NCBI GenBank assembly: GCA_021209875.1
Contig: JAGYVD010000007.1
Span: 3,720,001 to 3,784,000, forward strand
Source: Rosellinia necatrix
Taxonomy: Eukaryota > Ascomycota > Sordariomycetes > Xylariales > Xylariaceae
Direction: 5' to 3'
DNA length: 64,000 nt
Shown here: piece by piece, positions 22,176-35,523 of the stretch
Layout: the number at the start of each line of letters is the position of its first letter
Position numbering within the stretch: position 1 is the first letter of the stretch
Translations under genes and position numbers: made by a program
The notes under the pieces: model-generated
Database searches by the model: none
What the model saw: only the letters and a program-made list of their open reading frames with translations
Told to the model about the DNA's origin: nothing

Positions 22176-25100
22176 TTAAATATCGTATTACTGAGCTTAA
22201 GCTGGTATAACTGTTTTGCCGATTTCAACATCGGACGCGGCAGGGCCGACAAACATTTACTTTTAGCTTATTTTTTAATAAAATCAGCTTTTTAGTTATA
22301 TATAAGGGCGCTAGTGGAGTTTTTATACGCCGACAGCTATAGCATACAAGACTTTAGACAACAATTTTTAAAAACGACTCCTAGACGGGCAAAGTCTTAT
22401 TTTATGGTCTCTAGTCTGTAGTTATTAGCTGTCAACTGGACAATATTTGTGGCTATGTGATGCTAGCATTTGCTAGAGATATGTCGGAGATTCCGGGTAT
22501 ATTAAGGGACCAAATTGTCTACTCCGATCGTTCCGTTCGTAGACCTTTTATCTAAAAGATCTGGAGGTAATAGTTCAAAATTTTATTTTGAAGGTATGCT
22601 ATATTTTTAAGCTCGGCGACGTTATCGATATGTTAAATCTAAGACAGCTTTGTATAGATAGTTCAAGTAGGGTAGAACTATATATACCGTACTATAAGTG
22701 CACAAGTTCTAGAATTTATTCTATGCGTCCTTTATTAGCTACTGACAATAATATTGTTGTTTCGCATCGGCTAGAAAAAAGCCGGCAGAATTGGCTGATG
22801 CAGATACGGGGCATAGAGCTTGTCAGGTCCAATAATGACCCTGCTAGCTACCACCCGACACCTAGGGTGGCTCTAGTACTGGAAATGGGTGTGTGTAACG
22901 ACCTTCGTGACCCCCTTGGGTCTTGAAGGGTTCAGGAATCAATTGTTAACCCTATTGAGCCCTAAATACAACCACCACACCCTTCCTACGGCCTAGAACA
23001 TGCCTATCTATTCACTCCGTGATTCCTAAACTGATAGAGTTATAGGATTGAGACGCCCTCACTAATGCCCGGCTGGTATATCTTAGGAATGGTTTCTCTC
23101 GAGGATGAAGGATCTTTGTACAAATGGATAGAGTGGCGTTGAGAACTACGTTGCTATCAATAAATATATTAATCTATTCGTGTATTGTGCGTCGTGTATG
23201 CTTGCTGTTAAGGCATCATTGCAGCATACAAGGGTGCAGAGGCCGTGTGGTTTTAGGACTTCTTCTCGATCAGTCCTACTGTCACTGCCGTAGTTGCGAC
23301 TAGAATCCTACCTCAGGATTCTTGAGTGCAGCGTGGGCCATTGCTAGACTATTTACAGGGCAGGCTTAGCGTCTCAACCCCTACTGGTGCTTCTTCTTAT
23401 TCTTCTACTACTACTCCTCGGACTCTTATCGTCCGTTCTCATCGCCACCACCAGCTGCCGCCGGTGCGACCTGAACGGAATACCGCAGGGCGATGAGGAA
23501 TTTGTCATGGAACTTGCCGCCGGGCCTTGGCCCACTTGCGTTGGTTGCCGTGCCCATGGCCGGATCCTACGCCGTCAGCCCGTCGTGCAGGACCAGGAAG
23601 GAAGGGCCCGCGGAATCTGGGCGAAACTTGTTCCGGTGGATGGCGACGGCGAACTGGCGGCCGGCTCGATGCGGTCCCAAGAAATACAGCTCGGAGGGCG
23701 CAAACGGCCCGGCGGGCCCGCGATAGACGTTTGAAGTCTAGTCTAGCGGAATCAGACGACGGGGGCTGGAGCTGGGGTGATCTCAAGTCTGCCTGGCGGC
23801 GCTCCACCGGCGCCGCCGCCCCTGTCGTATGCTCCTCTCACCACCTCTCTGCGCGGAGGTGGCACGTCTTCCATGATGATGACGTGTAATTATTACACAT
23901 GCGGCGGTCATCCAGAGGTAAGTGGTACGCTTTCTGCACCTCGATTAGGCTGTTTTGTTTTTCTCTTGTGAGAAGGGGGGGGCAGAACCGGTGGGACCAT
24001 CGCACTGCCACGACATGTCAGCAGGGCTCCTTGGTACTAAGGGGTCATCTCGGAAGGAAGCCTCTCAACGCTGGCACTATTGATAAACATGCAAAAATTA
24101 TTGCGTGAGATAGTTTCGTATTTACGTTTCTTGCATCTCGTAGTTAAGGCATAGTTAACAACTATTCGCTAGCAATATTACCGGTCGATCCCATCACTCA
24201 GCTCCGAGGGAGTTAGCCCTGCTAGCAGACTTCTCTATCCAAAAGCCATCTATCTACTTTTGCCCGGACCTCAAATTCAACTAGCTACTTGCTCCGCTTG
24301 TCCCCCTTGTAGCACCTAAGCCTGAGCCCTTGCTGGGGGCGTAAGTCACCCCAGTCTTCATTTGTGATAGCCAAAGGCGTTAATATCAGGCGGCGGCGTA
24401 CGCTAATATTTATCTATGTAGTGGCGCAATGAGATACAGGAATTAGCATCGCCTTACCAACGGGGAGCGTGACGACGAACTAATCGCCGGCATTGTCCTC
24501 GGGCCTGAGGATTAATCGTAACCTTCGATGCTAGCCCCGTTAGCCGAAGCGTCTTCGGCTATGTTGGCCTATAAGAATAAATCGCCATGAGCGAAACCTC
24601 GACGTGCACGACTGCTGAGTGCCCTAGGACGACAGAGATTGCGCTATCAGTTAGATTTGCTCTTGGGGCTCGGACGCTATATTAGTTATTTAGGCTAGAG
24701 TCTTGACGGCAAGGTTAGTCACCTTGCGCACTGACACGTTGCCTGCCACGTCGGTCGATACACATGTTGTGGCGGTGGAATGGACCATATATACCGTTGG
24801 TCCTAACTGCAGATTAACAGTATCGTTTCTTCCGCAGCACATCTATATATGGAGTTGGGATGAGGATGACGGATGCCGGATGACGGACACTTGCTCCGTC
24901 CCGCGTCCTGAGCGGAGGCCTCGGCGTTGATTTCCGCGGGCAGGGTTCTCTTGGTGCCGACTCCAGCAGGCATACAAAATGACTTTACGGCCGATGCCGC
25001 CGGTTGCCTACATGCCAAGGGTTATTCTACACCAGCTACATTACCTACGCACGAATGCCCCCCTTCCCCAAGGCGCCTTTGATGCGCAATCTCAAAATCG

Positions 25101-28100
25101 ATGGCGACAACGTCAAGCCGAAATGATGCCAGCGTCAGCTTTCAAAGTGGCTACACTGTCCTTTCCTCTTTGGTGCGGCGCCGGGGATAACTAGCGAGAG
25201 TGGCGATGCCGGCATTTTAGTAGTTCGTCGAAACGAGGCGCAGTAGGTATACGAACGAGTCCTTAGGCCGCGGCTAATGCAACTTTATAGCCCCCAAAGA
25301 GGGGAAACGACATGGCATGCCTTTTGCCCCCAAGGGTCAGCGTTGATAGATCTCGAACAACAGGGATACAGACTGCACTACACTACATAGAAGCAGAAGG
25401 GAAGGTAGCAGACGCCAGATCCGGCAGCCTGGGTAGGTTGCCGCATAGCAATCTCTTGGCACACTTGCCATGGTGCTGCTTGTACAGTAATGTTTCTGGA
25501 GATCCTGCAGGATGCACGGCCTCCAACTAATGGCAAGGACTTGCCCGAAATCTCAATGCCAACTCTGAGCTGCATGCATGCATGAATGCCTTACGTGTGT
25601 GCATATACAATACAAACAATTTAGTTGACAAGATAGCATTCATAGCCCTTTAAAACGTCGGGCCTTCTTCTAGCATATTTGTACAGGGATTTAAGGGAAC
25701 CGGGGTTCTATCGAGACATAGTGTAGTGTAGTTATACACTAATCCCATTACACTAATCCAGGTACCAATCGACATTCGCTAATCTAAATGATTTCTTGTT
25801 GTTACTAGTATATGGTATATGGCCACATGTAGCACACATGGATGAATCCTACATGCCTGCATGCGAGGGCTAGCTGCATATAGGTCATGCACAAGTATAA
25901 TCAGGCTTGGCACGGGCTCACGCAGGCGGCATCCAGATGCCTAGATTGGAGGTACTTACACTACGCTCCAAAGTGCTGAAGTAACCATTTCTCGTCTCTA
26001 CCTAGGCCACTGCCTCGGGGCAGAAGTGCAATCTATTTGCCTAGAATAAAAATCAATCCTTTTCATTTACTCCATTTTCTCTCTGCCCTGATAGTGGAGT
26101 GGGCGGTGGGGGGTAGTAAAAAAAAAAAGGAAAAAAAAAGAGGGAGGGGGAAAAAGAGGGTTGATACATGTAAGAGCAGCGTTCCTCGCAGCAAGGGATG
26201 AAGAAGATTTAACTTAAGGTCTACCGGCCTCCGTATCCTTCAACACGGTTGGCCACCACCCGATGGAGGCGAAGTGCCTAGAGCAAAAACTGGACACTTG
26301 TGGAAGGTAGAACCAGCGCACTAAAACGATGAGTTGGCAGGTCAGTTTGTACCCGGTGTTTCAATTTTATTATTTCACCAGTATGGTTTTGAGTTCGCCT
26401 ACTATTGCCTATTTTCTGCCTGGTTTGGTTGTGTGCATCATTTACGCCTGATCACAAGGGGCGGCATGTATGTAGGGAGATCAGGCAGATAAGTCATGCC
26501 CTCGACTTGATCTTTCTCGGTATACTACCGATGAGGCACCCAGATACGTGGTAGCTCTATTTGCCACGACATTCAAGTAAGGTGTTACGCGAACAGTCTA
26601 TAAGGGATGACTAGAGAAAGGGGGGAAGGGGAGGGCATGAATTTGAGCTCAACTGTGGCACCAACTCGGTGTCATTGGTGGCCCCGACAAAGAGTTATGG
26701 GGTACCAAGAGATGTGCCTAGGGTTGAGATATCTCTAGGCAGGCAGGCAGGCATACATATATTTTCACCTTGCCAGCTTGTAAAGGACTTCAGGCCTTAT
26801 CCAGAGAGCCGGGTTGAGCTTCTTGTTTGGACGAGATGGCAGATCCAAAATCGGGACTGTGTAATATATCGAAGACGGTTCGGCGGGGATTTATTCGCTG
26901 CACTCTCGTGATCGGACTTCCATTTCAGGCCCAACCCTCTCAGCTGCCTGATTGTTTAGTAGTCGTGAGTCCCCGCGGGGTTTAGACGGCCTCGGGATAT
27001 CAGATCGGAGCGGTATTATTGCTATTGTGGCTATAATGCACTGAGCAAGGCTCGTCGCGCCAGGTACGACATGACCAATACTGTGACGCACCTCCCTAGC
27101 CTAGCTGGATTTGCTCGACTGGAGCCAGGGCGCACACGTGAGGGCGTTTCAGTCCTACGGCTGACCAGTCAACAAACAGGCAGCAGAAGCGTCCGCCGGT
27201 CTGGTGACAGGTACAGGTCGCAGGACGGAGCTAATAGTGATGCCGCTGGCACAGCTACGGCGTCGGACAGCAGCTATGCTGCCCGCTTACCTGCCAGAAA
27301 CGGGAGTCCAACGGCTGCTATTTATCACAGCCATTTATCCCATAAGGCAGTTTAGCTAGGCAGGCCGGCCAGGCACAGCTTGGAGGGGGGTGAGTCATGG
27401 TGAGTCGTCTGCTCTAGCCGCACCATCCGCACCATCCGCGGATATGGATGGCGGCCTAATAGGAATTCAGCCGGAGTCTGGCTACGGGTACGTAACGGGC
27501 CAGTATATAAGACGCTGAGGATCCCCCGGATACGGTGCGTGTCTTCCAGGCGCAGTTCGGGGTGGTGTTGTCGAAGCGTGTGGCCAAAAACCCCCCAACA
27601 ACCCCAAAACCCCTCCCAAAAGCGCGGATTCTTTTTCTTGATGACCAGCAGATGACAACAGCAGAGGTAAGCCAGCCGTCCATCTATTTATTTTGTTGTA
27701 CGCGTCTCGGATTCCTCGGGCAAGCGCGTTTTGGAATTCGAGGCCGTCATCCAACCAACCAAGTGGCACCGAAAGGTGTTGCCTTAGAACAGACTGGGGG
27801 CATTAGTCATTGGCACTATGTGGCCTCCTTGTGAATGGATGGCTGAACGGCTGCGTAGTTAGCGTGGCAAGTGCTGTGGGGCCTCTGGGCTATGCCAAAT
27901 ATGGCAATGTTACTACTTTTAGACACGACAGGGTTGACCCGTGGCTGAGGTAACCCCGGCTCAGCCACACCGTTGCGCACATACGGGTCCTCACTCAGAT
28001 GTCGTCTCCCTTACAGGTCTTTGCAGAGTCATTCGCCTATCAAAGCTTCACATCTCTAAGACATACCCCCGTTCTACCCCTCCTCGCTCTGTTAGTGTAT

Positions 28101-28506
28101 TTGGATGGGTCAGAAAATGGGGTGAAATATGGCACGGTTGTCAAGTTGACAGCTTTTGCCGTCCTGTTCTCGTTGCCACCTCATATATCAGGCCGCTAAC
28201 GTCCTCTCCTAGGTATGCTAAGGCCACAGCTGACTTGCCAAAGACTTGCAAAAGACTTTACAAACACGTATTGACAGTCACAGTCCCAGGATATTAGCAG
28301 ATCCAGTACAGCCTTGGAAAAGTGGAAGTTCAACGTATATTACCGCGCCACCGTTCAAGCCCCTATTAGTCTGGAACAGCCATCGCTCCTGGTTGACGCC
28401 GCTAACGTCTTCATAACAAACATAAACAGCTCAAGTTTCTCCGTATCTTCCAACTACGGGCGTCAGCACAGTAAAGACTAAAGACCTCGACGGTTCCTGG
28501 GACAGA
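22176..28506. other. Long gene-poor region
   Basis: Over 6 kb with normal base composition and no gene that I can support. Candidate frames near 22.6, 23.4-23.9, 25, 27 and 28 kb lack domains and conflict with frames on the other strand. A GC-rich patch spans about 23.45-23.85 kb. TGTAACGACC at about 22895 resembles the start of a fungal Gypsy LTR, but no matching end was found. A purine-rich run sits at 26119-26160. Confidence 0.45.
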
Positions 28507-29645
28507 ATGACGATCGTCTATGAGCCAAGGAACCCGCTGCCAACCAGTGCTTATTCCTCACTCGGCAACGATCATGACCAGGGGGTCAGGGGCTTTGTTC
28601 CATTAAACTCGAGACCAGATCTCACCCTTATCCCATCTCCACCATCTCCACCATCTTCTCCGTCTATCCAGTGCTCACAGTCCCCCCGGTTCTCCCCATC
28701 CACAAATCATCCAGAACCAACTACCCCTCATGATCGCCATGAAGCACTCCTCGCGCGGAAGAAGGCCAAAGCACAGACGCGGAAAGGAAAAACCACAAAG
28801 CCCCGTATGAAGCCTATCCCAAAGCCGCAGCGACAATCCACTCGGAATGACGATGGAAGATGGGTCTGCACATGGTATGGATGCAACGCCCATATTAGAG
28901 AGTTCGTTCGCAAATGCGAGTTCTCGTAAGGCCTCACCCCAACCCCTTTTCGTCCTTGTGCTCGCACTAATCTACCCGCTATAGAAAGCACATGGATAGA
29001 CACGAGCGCCCATACAAATGCACCGATGCCGGGTGCGAAAACTCGCCCGGGTTCACCTACTCCGGCGGGCTCCTCCGCCACCAGCGCGAGGTACACAACA
29101 TGCACGGGGGCCCGAAGAACCCGCTGTACTGCCCCCACATGGGCTGCTTGCGCGCCACCGGCCACAGCTTCGCGCGCCTCGAGAACCTCAACGAGCACCT
29201 GCGGCGACGCCACACATCCAGGAGCCGGAGCAGGAGCCCGTCGCGGCTATCGGCGCGAAGCGAGGAGTACGAGGCGGCGCCTGGCGGCAGCGGCAGGAGC
29301 AGCAGCAGCCGCGACAGAGCCGTGCCCGTCATCATCGAGTCGCGCGGCTCCTTCACCGAGCTGCCGGCCGCCCCCACCGTCATCGAATACGCGGCGGCGG
29401 CGGCGGCGCGGGTCCGAAACAGTGTCGGCGGTGGTGGTGGTGGTGGCGGCGACGGCGGCGGCGGCATGCGGAAGTACGATGACCTCGACATCAACAAGCG
29501 CCTCCGGTCCGAGAACCAGGAGCTCAGGCGCAAGGTCGAGGCCGGGGCCCTGCAGCAGGCCGCCATGATGGCGCAGATCAATTCTCTGGAACAGGAGCGG
29601 GCCGAACTTATCAAACAGCTCAAAAAGGCGGGCCATGCCGGCTAG
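28507..29645 (+). CDS. C2H2 zinc-finger protein with C-terminal coiled coil
   Basis: The model joins 28507..28925 and 28985..29645 (359 residues). The 59-nt intron has GTAAGG, a CACTAAT branch point and ends TATAG; splicing joins CEFS to KHMDRHERPYKC. The N-terminal 120 residues are Pro/Ser-rich and basic. Three C2H2 fingers follow with C-x4-C spacing: residues near 120-150 (split by the intron), then YKCTDAGC to HQREVH, then LYCPHMGC to HLRRRH. After them come an Arg/Ser tract, an Ala-rich segment, a poly-Gly run from GGT/GGC repeats, and a leucine/glutamate-rich coiled coil at the C-terminus (about residues 305-355). The layout suggests a nuclear DNA-binding regulator that dimerises, but no target is evident and no gene cluster surrounds it. 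Confidence 0.88.
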
Positions 29646-32124
29646 ACCAGGTGCCGCCCCCGCCGCCCCTATTCTCCGAGCCGTTGCTTGTTGCCGCCCG
29701 GCGAACGCGGCGATGGATACAATGGCTTTATCGATCCGTGGTACGACGCATGTTTGTATCCTGACCGGTCTTACGGATTCTCCACTATGGGTACAACATT
29801 CACAATTTATTTCAGGCGGACACATTGAGTTTCCAAGATCCGCCAAGACGTACACCTACTGTATCACCACTCTTTTCTTTTTTTGCGGAGTTGGCTTAAA
29901 TCTATTTGGCGGGTACGAATATTACGAGACCGGCGTTCCCAGGTATACCTTGGTTCGGGCCCTTAAATTGAGAGGCATGGGTCTACTTTGGCTTCTTTGG
30001 GGATGTTGCTTATTGGCCGTTGTCTTGATACCAGGTGCCGTATACTATTAATTCAGATGGGAAAGCCTGAGAGCTGTCTATAGATACGAGAATGATATTT
30101 GCCGTATGGAGGTTTTATAATATAAACATAGAGTATATGGGGCCTGTAATTAATCGGAGTGTGTCTTATGAGACCCGAGCCGTACATATTAAAATTTTCA
30201 AAAACATGAAAGGCACAAAAATTAAAGAGCAGTTTTGTGAGACTAAATTATAATGGTTTATAGTAAAAGATTAACTATCACTAAAATAGGTATTATAATC
30301 TCGTGCATAATGCTCCTCAGTGAATAGTTAAATAATTAATTACTTCCCTTCTCCACTCAGCCTAAATCGTAACTATAAACTTACGAGATGAAATAATAAT
30401 AATAAATTGTCACCCTAAGGGATAAGGCGTTTTAATGGGACTTGGCACACTACTACGGATAACGTGTGATGACATGTCTCACATCAAAAGTGAACTGGCG
30501 TGGTAAATGAATAAGACGAATAGATAGTTATGGCGGAGTCTTGCGGACCTTTATTAGCTAAGCAACGTAGATTCCCTCCCTCCCTTTAGATTCTCAACTT
30601 TCATACCTAGTCGCTATACAGCTGCCTCAGAAATAAGTGAAAAATCGACCTTGTCGTAAAACCCCACCTGACAGTCCTAACGACTTTCCTGTCCTATCCC
30701 AAACATGGAATTTCCAAGCCTTCTTCTCGCGTCGTCATCCAGGCTCCCGAGCAGGAGCTGCAAGTACTCTGTGGCGCTCTTCACCCCACCTCGATATCCG
30801 GGGGGCGGAGAGGGTGGTTGGGGTGGGGGGGAGGTTGGGGGCCGAATTCGTAGCTGAGCTCGTTCGGGGCCGGGTCATAGATTGAAGTGCTGCAATGGGC
30901 CGCCGGTGGACCGCGGTACCCGCGCCGACGGTGCAGGCTGTGGTGCGCGCCCCATGGATGGCCTCGGCTGGCGAAGCGCAGCAGGACCCGGCCGGCCGGC
31001 CGGGCGCGCACGCGCGCGCCCGAGGCATCAGCAGGGCTACCTAAATTCAGTCGGATGGAAGACGCCGGGGGAAGGGGGGTCTTGATACTAGTTTCACGCG
31101 TGGTGCCGCCTCGTAGTCTCACCTACAGCGGGCTTGCGCGTACTCGACGCCGTGTCGCCCCCACGCCGCGTGCGCTCTTTTTCAGCTCGTCCTGTTGCTA
31201 GGGCGTAGCTGCGTGGCAGCACGGCCGGTTATATGCACATGCGGATCGTCGGCTCGTCTGTCTGTCGACACCACGGCCCGCCCGCCCGCCCGCCCGCTCG
31301 CCCGCGCCCGCGGAATCCGGATGTCGCAGTCCGTGGGGGCGATCCACCGCCGCCGCGAGCGAGAGACTTGACGGCCGCTTTTTCGCCGCCGGCCCCGGAG
31401 GTCGGTGCCTGGATATCGCACGCCTCTGGCCCTAGTCGGTTGGGCTGCGCCGGACATATGGTACCGGCTTCTGCGGCGCGCTGGGTATCGTCGCGCAGAA
31501 GGCGGCTCATTACTTCCTTTTGTAAGCGACTCGGCTGTTTCCTCCGAAGCCGGAAAACCCACGTTCTCTGCCTCAGGTACTCTCTAATACTATAGTGGTC
31601 TCCAGTATGAGCCTTTGAAGCCCCTTGATAGGATCTCTCTTCAGAATGTGTGGGTATTCGTGAAAGATTTTCGTCATCATCTGTGCGGGATTCCGCCTAG
31701 TATAGTCAATTACAACTAAGATAGTTGAATATAATGAACAACAGTATATTATAATACAAGCAAGGTGATTACTGCTTGTTCCAGATATGTCGACTCGCAT
31801 CCCTAGTCGGATTCTCGTTGGTTCATACTTCCCCTACCAGTCTAAGACTTTTTGCTAGAAATCGAGCCGGATTTATTCATCCGTGACTATTTCTGGCAAG
31901 AAACAGTAGATCCATCAAGTGCGCCGTAGACTCTCCAAAAGACTTTCCCAGAGAGATTCCCCCCAGCGTTACAGTCCACTGTAGGACTCAAAGTTAATTA
32001 TTGCCGCCATGAGTGAAATTCTTAAGAAAAACAAACATGATTTTAAAATACCATTTCCCTCCCGAATGTGAAAAGGGGATTAGCAACCTAGATAAGTGCC
32101 AATACCCGGAAGACTAGAAAGAAA
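29646..32124. other. Intergenic region with GC-rich low-complexity stretch
   Basis: Apart from the doubtful ORF at 29713-30051 there is no supported gene. The part from about 30.75 to 31.5 kb is strongly GC-rich, with a run of CCCG/CCCGC units near 31278-31305. It yields long open frames on both strands that look like composition artefacts. Confidence 0.5.
29713..30051 (+). CDS. Possible small membrane protein
   Basis: A 112-residue frame with two hydrophobic segments, TYCITTLFFFCGVGLNLF and a Trp/Leu-rich C-terminal one. It has no recognised domain. It begins 67 bases after the zinc-finger gene and could instead be part of that gene's 3' untranslated region. I cannot support a function. Confidence 0.25.
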   Translation: MDTMALSIRGTTHVCILTGLTDSPLWVQHSQFISGGHIEFPRSAKTYTYCITTLFFFCGVGLNLFGGYEYYETGVPRYTLVRALKLRGMGLLWLLWGCCLLAVVLIPGAVYY

Positions 32125-32535
32125 TCACTTACTAACTCCAGAGGCACCAACGTGATCACCAGAGGCAAATTTCATGGAACCTTGTAAAAGGTCTGCCATA
32201 TCGGCTTGGGTTATCGGTACCACCTGGCCATCCTCGGGGTCTACCAGCATGACCTCAAAAGCGCAATCACCTTGAGACGCGATAGCGCGACAGTCTGAGT
32301 CATTTTTCACCCAGCCCTTAAGATTGAACCCAGCATTTGGGTCCTCTCTCAACAATGAGGCTAAGCTCTCGCATGACTCTGCAAAAGCTGGGTTCGAGGA
32401 GGTCCTATTTTCCCACGTGGTATCACCGCACACACCAGTGTTTGTTTCGAAGTGGTAGGGCTCGGCAACGTGCTGCGCATAGGTAGTTTGGCTAAGTGCC
32501 AAGGCAAAAATGGTTAGACAGGACGCACCCCGCAT
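32125..32535 (-). CDS. Ecp2/Hce2-like small secreted protein
   Basis: This is a small secreted cysteine-containing protein. The ATG at 32535 is followed by a signal peptide of about 20 residues ending TTYA. The mature part contains CGDTTWENRTS, ESCESL, SDCRAI and GDCAFEV, then a stretch ending KFASGDHVGASG. That order fits the Hce2 domain, named after the Ecp2 effector of Cladosporium. Members are extracellular and some act on host plants or competing microbes; a role here is inference. A GTAAGT donor overlaps the last codons, so the stop at 32125 is probably inside an intron and a short last exon, usually bearing one more Cys, lies further downstream. I could not fix that exon. No neighbour suggests a pathway. 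Confidence 0.7.
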   Translation of the reverse strand: MRGASCLTIFALALSQTTYAQHVAEPYHFETNTGVCGDTTWENRTSSNPAFAESCESLASLLREDPNAGFNLKGWVKNDSDCRAIASQGDCAFEVMLVDPEDGQVVPITQADMADLLQGSMKFASGDHVGASGVSK

Positions 32536-33890
32536 GATGGCCGCAATTAGGGATGATACATAAATGTGGTTGTGTTCTTGATATTATTCGCTGATAGTAG
32601 GGGAAATAAAATGGGCATGATGTCGGAGCAGGGTGCACACTTATAGATATCTAGATTATATATAAATGAATCTTTCTAAGAGATGAGCGAAATTTACAGG
32701 GGCTCGGCTGTAATCTTTTGAGGTAGGTTGGTCACAACACTCTTGACGATGACTAGATTGATTGGTGTATGAAGAGGGGGACTTTTAAAAAAAGACATGA
32801 GTGTTAGAGAACGAGGGTCATTTTGCTTTTGATTGGTTGTGGTTATTTTTGTTTCAAATCAGACGTTACCGAGTAATGGGCACCTTATAACCAACCATAT
32901 TGTATGGGTTGTAAGGAGCGGGCAAGTTAGCGGGGAGTGGGGCATAAAAAGGACGATAGGCGAGGTACTAAAAAGTACTTCTAGGGAAGGAAAAACGTGT
33001 GATTACCATATTTTACATATAAAAAGATCATAAAAAATATATATATAAAAATTTAATATGTAGTTATGGAAAGATTAAAATTTTTTTATCTATGATTATA
33101 ATGTCAATGGCTATAGTTTTAACAATAAACAACACAGTGAAGAAAGGGGCCCTTATTTTACTTGATAAGCTGATTAGATAGGGATTATATAGACTATATA
33201 AAGTGGCTTAAAGGGCATTTGATCCTACACGCATCCGGGGAGGTCAGACCACCTGCGACTAGGCTCCGAATAACCGCCTAAAACTGGAATAGCCCTACTA
33301 AAAGAAGCCCAGACTTCCGCCCTTCCATCCTTCCAGCCCCTTGGGCACCGCCGAATTGAGGGACGGCGGATGGGTGAAAACCTTATTGGCCATCTCCAAA
33401 AACCATCCCCTTCGTGGGAGGTAGAAAGGTGGCAGTGGAGGCATCGAGTGGGTTACAGAGGATATTACGCCTGCGTTATTTCAATTTATCGCTACAGAGC
33501 GGGCGACCTAGGTATCTTAGGCTGATTTGATAGGGGCAATGGGGAACATATGGCTAGCGGGCCACGCCGTCTCTTCGATTCCTCGTGTTTGGCGAAAAGG
33601 GAACGATGTGGACAGATCCGCAGCCTTCGACGGGAGGCGTGACAGGACCGCTCTTGTCGCATAGACGGACGACAATCCTCCTAAAGGTCTCGCTTTGGTG
33701 GTTGCATAGCTCTGGCTTGTCGGTGTATGTGAGGGCCGTATGGCTGTCGACTCCTTGCTTGCGTAGACAGACAGGTACACAGGACAGGGCAAGACAAGGT
33801 AGGTTAATAACGCTTAATAGTAAATACTGAATTATACGCCAATAGACACACCAATGGACACATTTATGAAAGCGGCTGTCGAGGTCGTTT
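32536..33890. other. Intergenic region
   Basis: About 1.35 kb between the secreted protein gene (its promoter lies here) and the broken nuclease-like gene. No other gene is seen. Confidence 0.5.
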
Positions 33891-35523
33891 TTAGGGCGAA
33901 TTGAACCATCTCTTCATCCTGGGATAAAACGTTGTTTTCACCCACTCCCGGGTAGCTTGAAGAGAGGTAAGCAAGACATATGCCGATGAGATGTCCCACG
34001 TAGAGCCAAGTGGTGTTGGGCCATAGATCGTAATCGAGGTGCCCGAGTCCCTGGCGAAATATACTTGCCAGTCATGCCCCACGACCTCGACGAGAAGAAC
34101 CGTCGGCAGGTGGTCTCCTGATTCCTGCTTCTGACCTTGCTGGCACTGCTCCTGGTTTTGCACCTGTCGAGGGAACATCTCTGTGAGATGTCCACGCAGA
34201 TAATGTAGGCGTTTATGCCACGCGGCATACCAAATACCTAGCTGTGGAAGAGCATCCTTCGCCGAAGCGGCGGTCTTTGTTTGGATGGACACGGCGATAG
34301 GGCTTTCTAAGATAGGCGCATAGGTAGTCTGGTTGACGTGTGGTGGGGGCGGGTTTGTTCGCAGGCCGTTTACCGCCGTGAGTAAGGTGCGGATGCTCTG
34401 CCTGAGCGGCAATGTGCTCGGAAGATCCATCACAAGCACGAAGTCGACTTTCTTACTGTCGCCACAGCTATGTATGCGCACCGATTTCTCCGTCTTGTCC
34501 GCGATGCCCGTGGTCTTCGTTGCGCCTGCACTACTGACCGAGACTGTGCATGCCAGCTCGTGTACTGAATCTGCATCGCCATGCCATTCCGGAATAAAAT
34601 GCCCCTCAATGGTAGCACTCGCAATGACTTCGGCCCGGGTTGTAATTTCTTATACGTGCTCCTCTTCTTCAAAGACAAGGTCGAGGATCGGCCAGTGTGC
34701 ACACATATTCCAAGAATCTTCGTGCCGTCCGCGTGATGTCGACCTCGCTGCCGCTCTCATGATCTTGCGCAAAGTCGCATGGGTTACCTTCGTCTTAGCT
34801 ACTACGCCAGGTGTCTGACGTGCCAGATCCAGTTGGCGAAAGCAGCTTGAAGGATATATACCCCCCCACGGCAGCTATAACCTCATCGCGTACTTCATAG
34901 GATATGATGTTCTGCGGAAAGCGACCCGCGTGATATACTTGCCGGTGCAGGATCTGGATATCCTCGGGTAGTTTAGCAGAGACCTGGTCCTGGAAGTTGT
35001 CGATTTTGATCGGCGTTTCAAGTAGGGACAAGCTGAATCTTGTCTTGGTGAGGTTGGTCGATCTGCGTTTGCTTAGGGACTCTGAGGGTTGGATGAATGG
35101 GAACCGCCCGCCCAGACGGAAAGGCTTGAAGGTTTGGTCGAGGAATGACTACCTTACAGACTTACATTCACTGTCTTCTTCATCCTTTCTTCCTTTGCGA
35201 CGTGGAATTCCGGATGAAGTCTCGCTAGTGCCATGGCCACGGCCACGGATTCAGTCGCTACCTGTCCCACGGCTTCTTCCTGACCTGGGCATGGACGCTT
35301 TCTCATCTATTAAGGGGATATTATCCGGAAGGGTGCGCGGATTGGTGCATGTTTTACTATCCAATGCGTAATCTTGTTGCCATACTTGATCCCGTTGCGA
35401 CTCGGCCTCTGGCACTGAATCGAGCTGGACAGACTCAATCCAGTGCAAGATCTGGCGCTTTGCATTACTCATTGGCTCATAAATGGTGAGATTGGCTTTG
35501 TCTAGTTGGAAGCAACTAACCAA
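33891..35523 (-). pseudogene. PD-(D/E)XK nuclease-like fungal protein, broken
   Basis: The pieces read in order on the minus strand. They are an N-terminal IEAxxLD-like start (ILHWIESVQLD), a basic low-complexity region, a helical middle (KLPEDIQILHRQVYHAG, then HEDSWNMCAHWPILDLVF), and a C-terminal core with KKVDFVLVM, SIQTK and LLVEVVGHDW. This order matches the large fungal PDDEXK_12-type family. I see a TGA after GTGSD (near 35253), a TAA after EEEEHV (near 34661) that would be CAA before a C-to-T change, and a one-base shift near 34795. The catalytic E-x-K reads Q-T-K. A gene with unusual introns cannot be fully excluded, but three lesions favour a pseudogene. Members of this family are often found in variable fungal regions and their biology is largely unknown. 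Confidence 0.68.

Noticed and set aside
22895..23380. Possible solo Gypsy LTR starting TGTAACGACC
   Set aside because: No matching end, target-site duplication or second copy could be found in the window.
23387..23889. Cluster of overlapping open frames in a GC-rich patch
   Set aside because: Frames on both strands are equally open, none has a domain or splice sites, and composition explains them.
30735..31562. Overlapping long frames rich in Arg, Pro and Ala
   Set aside because: They arise from CCCG-type low complexity; both strands are open and no conserved motif is seen.
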